Assembly: GCA_000224765.2 (NCBI GenBank)
Contig: AGAU01000132.1
Coordinates: 1 to 64,000 of the forward strand
Direction of reading: 5' to 3'
Source: SAR324 cluster bacterium JCVI-SC AAA005
GTDB taxonomy: Bacteria; SAR324; NAC60-12
DNA: 64,000 nt
Shown here piece after piece: positions 34,911 through 44,667 of the stretch. Each line of letters starts with the position of its first letter. The first letter of the stretch is position 1. The notes beneath the pieces were generated by a model that saw only the letters and a program-made list of their open reading frames with translations, did no database searches and had not been told where the DNA came from. The translations under genes were made by a program, and so were the position numbers.

Positions 34911-36524
34911 ATGATGCGTGCTGAGTTCAAAGTTGGTGGGCTGATCCTACTGGCAGCTGGCCTAATCGTCACAGCTTCGATTATTGTCACTGGCTGGAAT
35001 CCTGAGTTGGATGCAACCTACCGCATTGGTGCGCTCTTTCGCAACTCTGGAGGCTTACAAACCGGCTCTGCGGTACGCGTTGCGGGGATTAAGGTTGGGA
35101 CCGTGGATGCGATTGAACTCGAAGGCTCCGAAGCGCGGGTTATCCTCAAACTTTACGCCAAATACCCGATTTACCGTGATAGCGCTGCGACGATCAAGTC
35201 TGTTGGCATCCTTGGAGACAAGTTTGTCGAAGTTCTGCAAGGTAACTCGATGAGTGGGACCATGCAGGATGGGGACGAGATCGAACTGGTAATTCCAGGA
35301 AGTGATATTGACAGCATGATCGATAGCCTCGGTTCCATCCTGCGTGATGTGAAAAGTGTGACAGGTGCGCTGGATCGTTCACTCGGTGGAGTTCAAGGTG
35401 AACAAAGACTGACGAGGATTCTTAATAATATTGAAGGGCTTACTCAGAATACTGAGGAACTGACTGGAACTGTCAACGAGCGAATTGAATCCATCATGCG
35501 TCAGATCGAAACCTTCAGCAGTGATCTTGCGGAAATCTCTGGCGAAAACAAGGGAGAGGTGAAGATCATCCTGGCTAATCTGAAGCAGTTCTCTTCACAA
35601 CTCGAGACCATCACTACCGAGAACCGATCTGGTCTGCGCCAGGTGGTAGACAATCTCAACAATTTTACTGAATCCCTCGCTAAGGATGGGCCCGAAATCA
35701 CAGGTAATCTCCGAGGAATTCTTGAAGAAAACCGTAGCTCTCTCAGGAGTAGTGTCGATAATCTAGACCGATCCCTGGCCAAGCTGGATCGTACGATGGA
35801 TAACGTCGAGTCGATCAGCGGCAAGATCGAAAGAGGAGAGGGCACCATCGGCAAGCTAGTCAACGATGAGCAAACCGTCGATGAGTTGAACGAAGCTATC
35901 GGCAGCATCAACGGATTGCTCGGGGATGTCAACCGCCTCAAGCTCGATATTGGCGTCCGAGCTGAATTGTATGGTTCCAATCAGGCCGCCTATGGTCCAG
36001 AAAGTTCTTCAAAGGGCTACCTGAGCGTCCAGTTGCAACCGCTCAAGGATCGTTTCTATCGCTTGGAGTTGGTCGATAATCCACGCGGAATCAGAACCCG
36101 TACCAAGGATTACATTACACGTGAAGAGAATGGCCAAATTACCTACATTGAGGAAGAGCGACTGGAAGTAGAACAAAGTTTACAATTCTCTGCTCAAGTG
36201 GTGCAACGCTTCTACGACACTCTCTTCAAAATTGGCCTCTTTGAGAACAGTTTTGGACTGGGAGTAGAACAACTCTTTGGCCGTGATGAACAGTACCGTA
36301 CCTATCTGGACGTATGGGATATTGGAGGTGAATTTGGCACACATCTCAAGGCAGGAGCCAGTTGGCGCTTCCATTCAAATCTCTTTGTCACTGCAGGGGC
36401 AGATGACTTCATAAGTGAAGAAGAGTCCTTTCGTGACTACTTCATCGGAATTGGGGTGACCTTTAACGAAGATGTCCTCAAACCTTTCCTCAGCAGCGTA
36501 CCGCTGGACGCCATCACCAACTAA
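34911..36524 (+). CDS. MCE-family (MlaD-like) lipid-transport protein with C-terminal beta-rich domain
   Basis: 537 residues. A membrane anchor at 6-27 (FKVGGLILLAAGLIVTASII) is followed by the MCE domain (about 35-130: FRNSGGLQTGSAVRVAGIKVGTVDAIEL and KSVGILGDKFVEVLQG). Then comes a long heptad-type helical region (about 135-330, with repeated LxxxNxxxLTxx and NxxxSLxxxD) that would form a periplasmic tunnel or needle. About 370-535 is beta-rich (YLSVQLQPLKDRFYRLELV, FIGIGVTFNEDVLKPFL). MCE proteins carry phospholipid between the membranes with MlaE and MlaF. Neither partner gene is adjacent, and upstream DNA looks decayed, so this may be an orphan. Confidence 0.9.
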   Translation: MMRAEFKVGGLILLAAGLIVTASIIVTGWNPELDATYRIGALFRNSGGLQTGSAVRVAGIKVGTVDAIELEGSEARVILKLYAKYPIYRDSAATIKSVGILGDKFVEVLQGNSMSGTMQDGDEIELVIPGSDIDSMIDSLGSILRDVKSVTGALDRSLGGVQGEQRLTRILNNIEGLTQNTEELTGTVNERIESIMRQIETFSSDLAEISGENKGEVKIILANLKQFSSQLETITTENRSGLRQVVDNLNNFTESLAKDGPEITGNLRGILEENRSSLRSSVDNLDRSLAKLDRTMDNVESISGKIERGEGTIGKLVNDEQTVDELNEAIGSINGLLGDVNRLKLDIGVRAELYGSNQAAYGPESSSKGYLSVQLQPLKDRFYRLELVDNPRGIRTRTKDYITREENGQITYIEEERLEVEQSLQFSAQVVQRFYDTLFKIGLFENSFGLGVEQLFGRDEQYRTYLDVWDIGGEFGTHLKAGASWRFHSNLFVTAGADDFISEEESFRDYFIGIGVTFNEDVLKPFLSSVPLDAITN

Positions 36525-36681
36525 GCTTCCTTGCCCCTCCTTTTTGTACTGCAAAGGTTTCTTAAACCCTTTATTGAGGTGCGATAAAAATTTTGATAGA
36601 GATAGTTTTCCAGTTGACAAGTATCAACATCTGACAGGTTGCTCCACAGCAGATGTTTCAGGCAGGGAAGTGTCGTGAGAG

Positions 36682-36755
36682 TGGGCCTCCCCGGACTTGA
36701 ACCGGGAACCAACCGATTATGAGTCGGCTGCTCTAACCGATTGAGCTAGAGGCCC
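36682..36755 (-). tRNA. tRNA with CAU anticodon, probably tRNA-Ile2 (lysidine type)
   Basis: A full cloverleaf: acceptor GGGCCTC/GAGGCCC, D stem GCTC/GAGC, anticodon arm GCCGA CTCATAA TCGGT, and T arm CCCGG TTCAAGT CCGGG, with discriminator A. The CCA end is not encoded. The anticodon is CAU. Pairs C4-G69 and C5-G68 match E. coli tRNA-Ile2, where they help TilS recognition; elongator tRNA-Met has T4-A69 and A5-T68. So Ile2 read as AUA after lysidine modification is likelier than Met. Confidence 0.9.
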
Positions 36756-36816
36756 ATTAGGCAAGATCAACAGAGAACCCAAATCAAGCTTTGTTTGCAA
36801 GATTTTTCGGAGTTTT

Positions 36817-37245
36817 ATGAAGAAATTAAAATACATCACACTGGGGATACTAGGAAGTGGATATTTCGCCTGCGCTCCTCTCCCCGTCCAAGAAGAGAGT
36901 TTTTCCTTAGCCAACGCCCGTGAACGCCAAACTTCATCCCCTCAATGTGAATGGGAACAAGCAAATTGCGAACTGAGTGTGACTGTTAAGGAGCAGTCCT
37001 TCCGCTTGTACTCCAAAGTCGGTTTGGTCCGTATGGAGAGATTTGACCCACAAACTAAGTCCTGGCGAATCGAAACAGAACGTGCAACCGGGGAGGACTA
37101 TCGCGTTGTAAGGGCTGCAGCTTTGCAAGAATTTATCTACCTCACAGAATGTGATCAGAAGGGGAATCGCAAGATTCAACGTTATCGACCTACTGACCAA
37201 AGCTGGCGACAATTACACTACAAGTCTTTGGGTTGCCAGTCGTAA
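36817..37245 (+). CDS. hypothetical small lipoprotein or exported protein
   Basis: 142 residues. N-terminus MKKLKYITLGILGSGYFAC has a basic start, a hydrophobic core and a lipobox-like FAC (position -3 is Y, which is weak for signal peptidase II), followed by APLPVQEE. The mature part has six Cys in total (for example PQCEWEQANCEL, TECDQKGN, LGCQS), possibly disulfides. A repeated element RFDPQTKSWR / RYRPTDQSWR suggests a short beta-propeller-like or duplicated strand. No family recognised. It ends one base before a convergent gene. Confidence 0.65.
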   Translation: MKKLKYITLGILGSGYFACAPLPVQEESFSLANARERQTSSPQCEWEQANCELSVTVKEQSFRLYSKVGLVRMERFDPQTKSWRIETERATGEDYRVVRAAALQEFIYLTECDQKGNRKIQRYRPTDQSWRQLHYKSLGCQS

Positions 37246-37246
37246 C

Positions 37247-37927
37247 TTAACCCAACCAGTCTTCGCATGGCTGGCTGCAAAGCTTTCCGCGCCAGCACCA
37301 ACACAATCGGTCTTCTTCTACCCATAGCAGCACACCTTCCAGCATTTTCGGCCAATCTTCCTCATCCAATGCTTGACGACTACTCAGCGCTCCCAAGATT
37401 AGTGATAACATCGTGTCATGTGTTACAGCCAGACGAAAGGTGCCCTCCGGTAGGCCTTCCTTCCAGAGATCCTGTAAAAGTTCCTGCGTTGCAGCTCGTA
37501 CTGGGTTCAGTCCACAATCACTGGCCCCGCGTAAGCCCGCATTGACTAATCCCAGTGGGCCCTGCTCTACCATATACTGATGATTGCGATCTGAATCTTG
37601 AACAAAAACCCCTTTGTCCCCCAGTTTTGGATTAGCATGAACTGGTACCATTTGACCAGAACCACGACCGATCGCTTCTGCCGTCTGCAGACAACGACTG
37701 GACGTGCTGGAATCAAGCGAAATTAATTGCGTTCCCAATCGTGTCCCCAGTACCTCCGCCAGTCGAACACCCTCAGTGGTCAGATCCACCTGAAAATGAA
37801 AAACTCCTGGAGGAAAAGGTGGCCGCACGGAATGGCGCATCAACAGCAGTTTACCACAGGTCAGTGATGCTGCATGGGCTAGAGTTGCTTCCAGGTCGCC
37901 TGGAGTTTGAGAGTGGTAGTAAATCAT
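37247..37927 (-). CDS. histidine phosphatase superfamily protein
   Basis: 226 residues. The phosphate pocket is LLMRHSVRPPF (the usual RHG is RHS), with SRCLQTAEAIG (second conserved Arg) and LAVTHDTMLSLILG (second His). The catalytic His is expected in MRHS. The fold is phosphoglycerate-mutase-like; known members act on sugar phosphates, cobalamin intermediates (CobC) or phosphoproteins. About 20 extra residues precede the motif. CobC-like action would fit cobT-cobS at 42-44 kb, but there is no direct evidence. Confidence 0.82.
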   Translation of the reverse strand: MIYYHSQTPGDLEATLAHAASLTCGKLLLMRHSVRPPFPPGVFHFQVDLTTEGVRLAEVLGTRLGTQLISLDSSTSSRCLQTAEAIGRGSGQMVPVHANPKLGDKGVFVQDSDRNHQYMVEQGPLGLVNAGLRGASDCGLNPVRAATQELLQDLWKEGLPEGTFRLAVTHDTMLSLILGALSSRQALDEEDWPKMLEGVLLWVEEDRLCWCWRGKLCSQPCEDWLG

Positions 37928-38078
37928 GGGAGTTGGGGCATTAGGCTTGGCGTAAAGGTTTGTCTCGCTTTTTGCATGGGGTCATGCAAATTCAGACAAG
38001 CTTGCGGATACCATACCACGTGACTTCTACTACCAACCAGTTCACTCGCTGACCTGAGTCGAGCAACAATTTTTCTCA

Positions 38079-41000
38079 ATGACTGATCTCATGTTGAAAC
38101 TGCGAAAGCACTTCCTCGCTTTGTTAATTTGCATTCCACTACTGCTGCATTTGGGCGCTTGTGCTCCCGAGAGTACACAGGGCACCACTCCTGATTCAGA
38201 ATATGGGAAAGGAAGCCTAAATGTGACTATTTCAGACACAGATCTTGATGAAAATGGAAAATCCGCAAATATCACAGTTAAGCTGGACAATCCTCCCAAA
38301 GAAAATGTTGCTATTATCGCTACGTCAAGTGATCCGTCCGAAGCTCAGTTTGTTGTTAATAACCAATTTCAATCTAGTGCAGAATTGATCTTCACAGATA
38401 TTAATTGGGATGTTCCACAAATACTAAAAATTCAGGGACAATATGATGAGATTATTGACGGTCCTCAAAATGTTTTTGTGAGTCTAGAAGTTCTATCTGA
38501 TGATCCAGGTTACAGTAACCCAGATATCAACCTGACAGATCCTACTGGTGGACCAACAAATCTTATTAATGACATTGATCAGGTTTTCCGCAATTTCGAT
38601 AATACTCCTTCTAATGGAATTGCTTCGTTTACAACAACTGGAACTGTAACTGAATTAAATCCCAATGAACCTGGATTTAAAAAAGCTACTTTTCCTATTC
38701 AATTGACCAGTAGACCATCATCAAATGTAGAAGTTTCAATTAATTTTACCTCTGGTACACCAGAAATAGCAGATGCTCTATTAAGTATATCACCGCCAAG
38801 TAGAGTACTTACTTTCACACCTGAAAACTGGAAGATTTCACAAAGTTTTATCGTCACAGCTAAACAAGAAGATATTGATTACAGTTTAAACACTGAATTC
38901 AGTTTTAATATCAAGTCAGCAGGCCAATATCCGTTCAACGGTAAATCCTGGTCGGTCACTGTCAACCGTGAAGACAATGATGTCCCTGGGATCTTTATTG
39001 ATTCTCCTAATTCGATGAATACCAGTGAATCTGGAAATAAAGTCACACTCGGAATTAGACTAAAAATGAGGCCTGATGAAAGTGTAACAGTCAAATTTGT
39101 TAGTAGTGATATAAGTGAGGGAAAAATAACAACTTCAAATCAAGGTATTTTAACTTTCAGTAGAGACAGCTGGAATACAAATCAAATTATAGAAGTTACT
39201 GGACAACCAGATAGTGCAGCCGATGGTGTACAGGATTATAATCTTACATATACTTTTAGTGGTGATCCAATTTACGAAAGTATCAACTCTAACGAGCTTT
39301 TCAAAGAGAAGCTTACACTTACAAACCAAGATATTAATAGCCCAGATTTCACAATGCAACTGGGGAATCTTGGACTCTCTGAATCAGGAAATTGTGATTA
39401 CTTAGCTATACGTTTAAACACAAAACCAACCAATCAAGTAACGATTACGTCCAATATCACTACTAACCCTAATGAAGCAAGCTTTGTGAACGATAGAACA
39501 AACTGCAAAAACTATAATCAGATAATTGGAACTTGTCAAAAAGGACCTTTATCTTTCGATCAAATCAACTGGAACCAGTCCCAACTTTTATGTATCAAAG
39601 GTGAGGATGATTCAGAGATTGATGGATCCAAGCAAATATCTCTAACTATCGATTCATCTAGTGATGACTCAAACTACAACCAAAAAGATAGTAACTTCTC
39701 TCTAACCAACACAGACAATGACTACGCAGGTATTCAGTTAGGTTCTGTCCAGTACATGACTAGCCAAGAAAAATATGTACTCCCTGTTCAATTACGTGCC
39801 AAACCAAGCTCAACAGTAAATGTACGATTAGCAAGTAATACTTCGCAAATCATCAAAGATGTTTTTGAAACTTCGTCGATTTCCTTCAATAATAGCAATT
39901 GGAACCAGCAACAGTTTGTCTATCTTAAGTCGGGAGTCGACCTAAATGCAGAAATAACCTTTGAGGCTACAGGAGGAGGATTCAATACCACTGCTACTAC
40001 TTCCATAAATTTGAGAAGTGACAATAGCAGTGCAGCTGCGGGCTACGAATTCGTTTACTTCAAAGAGGCAGCCGAACGTTTTACCAGCGATGACGGAGGT
40101 GTCTACGCCTTTCGCTTAAAGCTAAGGAATGAACCTACTGCTCCGGTATATCTTAAATTGAGGTCTGACAGACCTGGAGTTGGTAATCCAAATCGAACTG
40201 GAATTACTCTGGACTCTACCAACTGGAGCTTAGGTGAAGAGATAAAAGTCATTGGATTAGACGACAATTTGAATGAAAACCAAGCCTATCGAATTCAATT
40301 CTACGATGTTTCCAGTGCTGATCCCAACTATAACGATCTACTCCCACAAGATATCCACCTTGTTAACTTGGATGACAACTACCGTCCTAATCCATTATCT
40401 TCTAATTTCTATGAATTCAACAACACTGTAACCACTCCAAATAGCTGTAGCACAGCTGGAGAAATATCTGGAGACACATCCGATTTCAACATTCCACCAC
40501 TACCAGTAAGTATTCTGAGAGAAACTGATTCACCTGTGGCTACAATTAAGATTGCACTATCACAACCAATCGAGGGCACTGTCAAAGTGAGGGCATTTTC
40601 TGAGGATGAAAGTGAGGGCTATCTGATCAATGGAAGTAATCGTGCTATTAACTTTCAAGATATTATTTTCAATGAATCTAATGCTACTACATACCAAGAT
40701 ATCAATATACTAGGCGACCAAGACTGGATTGATGACAGAAACCAACGATTTAAAATTCAAATCTCTGTATTGAGCACCAATATTCCTGATTACCTTGGAA
40801 AAAGCGTATCTGTATGCCTTGAAAACGAAGATGATGACAAAGCTGGGATTGAATTAAATTTTGGCATGTCTGATGAAAACTTACTCGCCACTTCTACTTC
40901 CCAGCCCAATACCAAACTTGGGGTAAGATTACTTTCCGAGCCAGTTGGCAGTGTCTCATTTAGTCTTGTCTCTCAAGGATCTCTGTCCTTCAATTCAAAT

Positions 41001-41813
41001 AACTGGAGTGAATTTCAAGAGATTACTGTTACTAATCAATCAAAAGCCTCCTCATCTGGTAGCTTAGCAAGCTCTTTAACAACAAGTGATCCTGTTTACT
41101 CGAATGTTTCTATCCCATCTATTCCTATATATCATCAAGATGACGAGGTTCATGACGTTCTGATTGAGATGCCCGACAATGAATATGTTAACGAAGCAGG
41201 AACAACCAATAGCTTTAAAGTAGCTTTGAGAAGCCAACCGAGTAACTTAGTCATACTACCCTTGGATGTTAGCAATCCATCGGAAGGCCGTGTCTCCCCT
41301 TCAACACTTGTTTTTGATGACACAAACTGGACAGAACCTCGGACCGTCAGAGTCTCTGGAATTGACGACTATCAGATTGATGGCAATCAACAATTTGAAG
41401 TGAAGATCGGTGTAGATCCCAATTATAGAAATCAGGAACGAATAGTTCGCTTCATTAGTCTAGACTCAACGGAAGCTGGATTCATAGTGTACGTATTAGA
41501 TGAACAAACTGACGAAGCTGGTGGGGATGCACAAGTTACCATTCAACTTAAAAGTAAGCCCAAAGCTGATGTGATCATAAATGCCTCTTCGACAGATACA
41601 ACTAAGGCTGTGATCACGCAAGGTAGCTTCCTAACCTTCACTACCAGCAACTGGTTTCAACCCCAGACCGTCAAATTAGTTGGACTCGCTGATGGTTCCA
41701 CAGCAAATGACCAAGATTACTCCCTCGAATTCTCAAATTCTTCCAGCGATGACAGTAACTATGATGGGCTTAAAATTCAGAGTGTGCCCCTGAAGCATCT
41801 CAATCTGAATTGA
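38079..41813 (+). CDS. giant repeat lipoprotein with Calx-beta-like tandem domains
   Basis: 1244 residues. N-terminal signal ends in a lipobox LGAC (about residue 28), so it is probably anchored in the outer membrane. The rest consists of about ten units of 105-120 residues. Each has a strand around LxxxxTxNW followed by Q/E-x-I/V-x-V-x-G-x-D-D and often DGxQxYxI, with a Ser/Asp-rich tail (for example NWDVPQILKIQG, SWNTNQIIEVTGQPD, NWTEPRTVRVSGIDD, NWFQPQTVKLVGLAD). This resembles Calx-beta-type calcium-binding adhesion domains; one-letter Asp clusters fit calcium sites. Lower G+C than neighbours suggests separate evolutionary history. The role may be adhesion or surface layer. Confidence 0.8.
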   Translation: MTDLMLKLRKHFLALLICIPLLLHLGACAPESTQGTTPDSEYGKGSLNVTISDTDLDENGKSANITVKLDNPPKENVAIIATSSDPSEAQFVVNNQFQSSAELIFTDINWDVPQILKIQGQYDEIIDGPQNVFVSLEVLSDDPGYSNPDINLTDPTGGPTNLINDIDQVFRNFDNTPSNGIASFTTTGTVTELNPNEPGFKKATFPIQLTSRPSSNVEVSINFTSGTPEIADALLSISPPSRVLTFTPENWKISQSFIVTAKQEDIDYSLNTEFSFNIKSAGQYPFNGKSWSVTVNREDNDVPGIFIDSPNSMNTSESGNKVTLGIRLKMRPDESVTVKFVSSDISEGKITTSNQGILTFSRDSWNTNQIIEVTGQPDSAADGVQDYNLTYTFSGDPIYESINSNELFKEKLTLTNQDINSPDFTMQLGNLGLSESGNCDYLAIRLNTKPTNQVTITSNITTNPNEASFVNDRTNCKNYNQIIGTCQKGPLSFDQINWNQSQLLCIKGEDDSEIDGSKQISLTIDSSSDDSNYNQKDSNFSLTNTDNDYAGIQLGSVQYMTSQEKYVLPVQLRAKPSSTVNVRLASNTSQIIKDVFETSSISFNNSNWNQQQFVYLKSGVDLNAEITFEATGGGFNTTATTSINLRSDNSSAAAGYEFVYFKEAAERFTSDDGGVYAFRLKLRNEPTAPVYLKLRSDRPGVGNPNRTGITLDSTNWSLGEEIKVIGLDDNLNENQAYRIQFYDVSSADPNYNDLLPQDIHLVNLDDNYRPNPLSSNFYEFNNTVTTPNSCSTAGEISGDTSDFNIPPLPVSILRETDSPVATIKIALSQPIEGTVKVRAFSEDESEGYLINGSNRAINFQDIIFNESNATTYQDINILGDQDWIDDRNQRFKIQISVLSTNIPDYLGKSVSVCLENEDDDKAGIELNFGMSDENLLATSTSQPNTKLGVRLLSEPVGSVSFSLVSQGSLSFNSNNWSEFQEITVTNQSKASSSGSLASSLTTSDPVYSNVSIPSIPIYHQDDEVHDVLIEMPDNEYVNEAGTTNSFKVALRSQPSNLVILPLDVSNPSEGRVSPSTLVFDDTNWTEPRTVRVSGIDDYQIDGNQQFEVKIGVDPNYRNQERIVRFISLDSTEAGFIVYVLDEQTDEAGGDAQVTIQLKSKPKADVIINASSTDTTKAVITQGSFLTFTTSNWFQPQTVKLVGLADGSTANDQDYSLEFSNSSSDDSNYDGLKIQSVPLKHLNLN

Positions 41814-41815
41814 CG

Positions 41816-42567
41816 ATGAGCCCGGTACGTCTGAAAAATCAGGATTCTCTGGCTTGGCTCTGTCTCCAACGACCTGAGGCCTATAACGCCTTCAAACAAG
41901 AGATGGTCGGCGAGTTATTGGAGTGCCTGTTTCAACTCCGACAACGAATCCATCAAGGTGCTGGCCATCACCGGGGAGGGATCTGAAGTGGTCTAGTTCA
42001 CATCTACAGGACCCCATTACGGCTTTCCATGAGTTGACCACTCGTGTTCACCTCTGCATCGCTGAAATTCAACGCTTCCTTGAGCTTATCCTAGCAATCA
42101 TCAATGGAACTGCAACTGGAGGTGGTTTCTCTCTTGCCCTGAACTGCGACTTCCGAACGATGACCAAGACAGCACGTCTAAAACAAGCTCTCACTAGTCA
42201 TAGACTCTGTTTGGATGTCGGAGGAACTTGTTTTCTTCAACGTTTAGTTGGGCTTGAACGTGCCTTGGAGATTGTGGCATTAAATGTATGGATATCGGAA
42301 AAACAAGCCCTGAACTGGGAACTAGTCAACCGAGTTGGGCCTCCGGAAAAACTCGTAGCAGAAACCCCGAGTTGGGCAAGTCGTTTAGCTGAACGCTCCA
42401 ATCACGCCTTCACAACCGTCAAACAACTGCCCAACGAATCCTGGAACACTCAGATCAAGACCCAACTAGAACACGAACGTCAGGGTCTGGTTAGCACTGT
42501 CAAACATTTTGATGGCCAAGAAGGACTGTCTGCTTTCCTCCAAAAACGGTCCCCACGCTTTGCCTGA
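41816..42567 (+). pseudogene. enoyl-CoA hydratase/isomerase (crotonase) pseudogene
   Basis: The first frame reads MSPVRLKNQDSLAWLCLQRP, then EAYNAFKQEMVGELLECLFQ. A shift then gives SIKVLAITGEGS, a stop, and a third frame with ELTTRVHLCIAEIQRF, INGTATGGGFSLALNCDFRT (oxyanion-hole loop), VGGTCFLQRLVGLERALEIV, and a normal C-terminal half. Two frame changes and one stop lie near 41935-42010. The family isomerises or hydrates enoyl-CoAs. The end overlaps the presumed cobT start. Confidence 0.87.
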
Positions 42568-43633
42568 AATTCCCAAAAATCTCCACGCACTCAGTTCAGC
42601 CTTTCAGATTTTACCTCGTTCAACAGAGCGGCAGGAAGTTCTTCAACTAAAAATTGACCAAAAGACCAAGCCACTCAGAGCCTTGGGGCAATTGGAGATC
42701 TTGGCGCTACAGCTTGGTCAAATTCAGCATACTCTGACCCCTCAAATCAAAAATCCTACCCTGTTCCTCTTCGCTGCAGATCATGGAATTGCCCAAAGTG
42801 GAGTCAGCGCCTATCCCCAGGAAGTCACCCGCCAGATGGTCCTAAATTTCCTCAGTGGAGGAGCTGCAGTCAACGTGTTTTGTCGACAAAACGGCTGGGA
42901 CTGGAAAATCATTGATGCTGGAGTTTGTGGCGAGTTACCCTCCGATTCAAACCTCATCTCAGCAAAAATTGCTCAAGGTACGCGTAATCTCTTTACAGAA
43001 GCAGCCATGACGCCCAAACAATGTACTCAAGCAATCTCGGTAGGCGCTCAGTTGATTCGGGATTATCATGCACAGGGAGGAAATCTGATTGGTCTCGGGG
43101 AAATGGGGATTGGCAACACATCTTCCGCCAGTCTGCTGACTAGCTGCTTGCTCAATGTACCCTTGAAAGATTGCCTTGGGCAAGGTACGGGCTTGGATGA
43201 ATCCGGTTTGGCTCGCAAGCAACGTCTACTGCAGCAAGGCCTTGAGTTACATCAGGATGTTCAGAATCCCTGGGAGGCTCTCGCTACTTTTGGGGGCTTC
43301 GAGTTGGCGATGCTCTGTGGGGCTGCGTTGCAGGCAGCAGAATTGCAGGTCACTATATTGGTGGATGGATTTATTGTCTCAGCCGCCCTTTTGCCGGCAC
43401 TGCTGAGCTATCCACACTTGGTTGACTACTGTATTTTTGCCCATTGTTCACGAGAACCGGGCCATCGCCATTTGCTGGATGCCATCGGCGCGACCCCTCT
43501 ACTGGATTTGAACCTAGCCCTCGGAGAAGGTTCCGGTGCGGCCCTTGCGTTACCCTTGTTGGAGTCTGCAGTGCGCTTCCTCAATGAAATGGCTTCCTTC
43601 GAATCTGCCGGAATCAGTCAGGCATGTCCCTAA
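42512..43633 (+). CDS. cobT: nicotinate-nucleotide-dimethylbenzimidazole phosphoribosyltransferase
   Basis: 373 residues from ATG 42512 (TTG 42560 also plausible; the upstream part is unlike the family). CobT makes alpha-ribazole phosphate for the lower ligand of B12. Signatures: RALGQLEILALQLGQIQ, FLFAADHGIAQSGVSAYP, GGAAVNVF, NLIGLGEMGIGNTSSAS, ILVDGFIVSAAL, CIFAHCSREPGHRHLL, and the catalytic Glu in ALGEGSGAALAL. It overlaps cobS by ten bases. Confidence 0.95.
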   Translation: MAKKDCLLSSKNGPHALPEIPKNLHALSSAFQILPRSTERQEVLQLKIDQKTKPLRALGQLEILALQLGQIQHTLTPQIKNPTLFLFAADHGIAQSGVSAYPQEVTRQMVLNFLSGGAAVNVFCRQNGWDWKIIDAGVCGELPSDSNLISAKIAQGTRNLFTEAAMTPKQCTQAISVGAQLIRDYHAQGGNLIGLGEMGIGNTSSASLLTSCLLNVPLKDCLGQGTGLDESGLARKQRLLQQGLELHQDVQNPWEALATFGGFELAMLCGAALQAAELQVTILVDGFIVSAALLPALLSYPHLVDYCIFAHCSREPGHRHLLDAIGATPLLDLNLALGEGSGAALALPLLESAVRFLNEMASFESAGISQACP

Positions 43634-44397
43634 ATATCCCTGACTTGCTAGATCGCGAATGGCAGGCGTTCTGGCTCTCTGTCAAGTCCTTTACTCGCCT
43701 ACCAACCCCTCACGTTGCCTATTCCACTATTCAGATGCAAAGGGCCTCTAGTTATCTGCCCTGGGTGGGCTGGCTGATCGGTGGCGTCTGTGCACTAGCC
43801 TTTCTTGGTTTGCAGAGCTTGTGGGGCACTAGCTTGGCCATCTGGACCACCTTGGCTCTTGGTATCTGGATCACTGGGGCTTTTCACGAGGATGGCTTCG
43901 CCGATTTCTGTGATGGGATGGGAGGGGGCTGGACTACAGATCAAGTACTGCGAATCATGAAAGATTCGTATCTGGGGACCTTCGGCGTACTCGGTCTGAT
44001 CACCAGTTTTCTTCTGAAGGGCAACGCACTTTTGTTGCTGGAACCAAGTCAGATTCCCCTATCTCTGGTGCTGATGCACAGCTATCCACGCTTTGGGGCC
44101 GTGCTGCTGCAGAACCTCAGCAGCTACGTACAGCGTGACGAACACAGCAAGATGCGGCTACTGGCTGAGCCCCATTCTTCATGGCGATTACTGATTGCGG
44201 GATTAGCATCTGTAATATTGGCAGCCTTTCTGGTCGAAGGAATTTTCTTACTAGGTTTGCTGGTCGGAGGCTTTGTGATCGTGCTGTTGATGCGCCACTA
44301 TCTCAACAAGCGACTTGGAGGCTACACTGGTGATTGCCTAGGAGCTTTAGAACAAATCTTGGAACTCTTCGTCGTACTGTGGCTTGCGCTCTTCTAG
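43624..44397 (+). CDS. cobS: adenosylcobinamide-GDP ribazoletransferase (cobalamin synthase)
   Basis: 257 residues, an inner-membrane enzyme with several helices that joins adenosylcobinamide-GDP to alpha-ribazole. The diagnostic metal motif HEDGFADFCDGMGGG is present (about residues 88-102), together with FTRLPTP near the start and GGYTGDCLGALEQI at the end. It overlaps cobT by ten bases; together they are the final lower-ligand steps. Other corrin genes are not in this window, so the organism may salvage corrinoids. Confidence 0.95.
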   Translation: MSLNIPDLLDREWQAFWLSVKSFTRLPTPHVAYSTIQMQRASSYLPWVGWLIGGVCALAFLGLQSLWGTSLAIWTTLALGIWITGAFHEDGFADFCDGMGGGWTTDQVLRIMKDSYLGTFGVLGLITSFLLKGNALLLLEPSQIPLSLVLMHSYPRFGAVLLQNLSSYVQRDEHSKMRLLAEPHSSWRLLIAGLASVILAAFLVEGIFLLGLLVGGFVIVLLMRHYLNKRLGGYTGDCLGALEQILELFVVLWLALF

Positions 44398-44667
44398 ATT
44401 TCGCAACTGCATAGTGAAAAATTATACCCCTTCCTAACTTGCCTCATTTTAATTTCACAAGGAGAATTATCCCAACCCCACGCACCTGACTGGATCCAAG
44501 CAGTTTTTTCATAAATCGGTTGATCTTCATTTTGACCACTCATAGCTGCTATCCAAACAGATCCTCCATGCTCTCCGAACTCTAAATCTCCGGAAGTTCC
44601 TCCCTTTTTCAAAGATAATTAGTGAATTTCTGGGGAGGAATTTTGTCATCTCACTGCCAAGGATGTC
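44398..44667. other. intergenic region downstream of cobS
   Basis: No convincing gene. On the minus strand a 72-residue open frame runs from 44612 to 44394, but it has no recognisable domain or convincing start signal. The last bases carry the promoter region of the next gene. Confidence 0.4.

Noticed and set aside
44394..44612. 72-residue minus-strand open frame downstream of cobS
   Set aside because: No recognisable motif or convincing start signal; kept as unassigned intergenic DNA.
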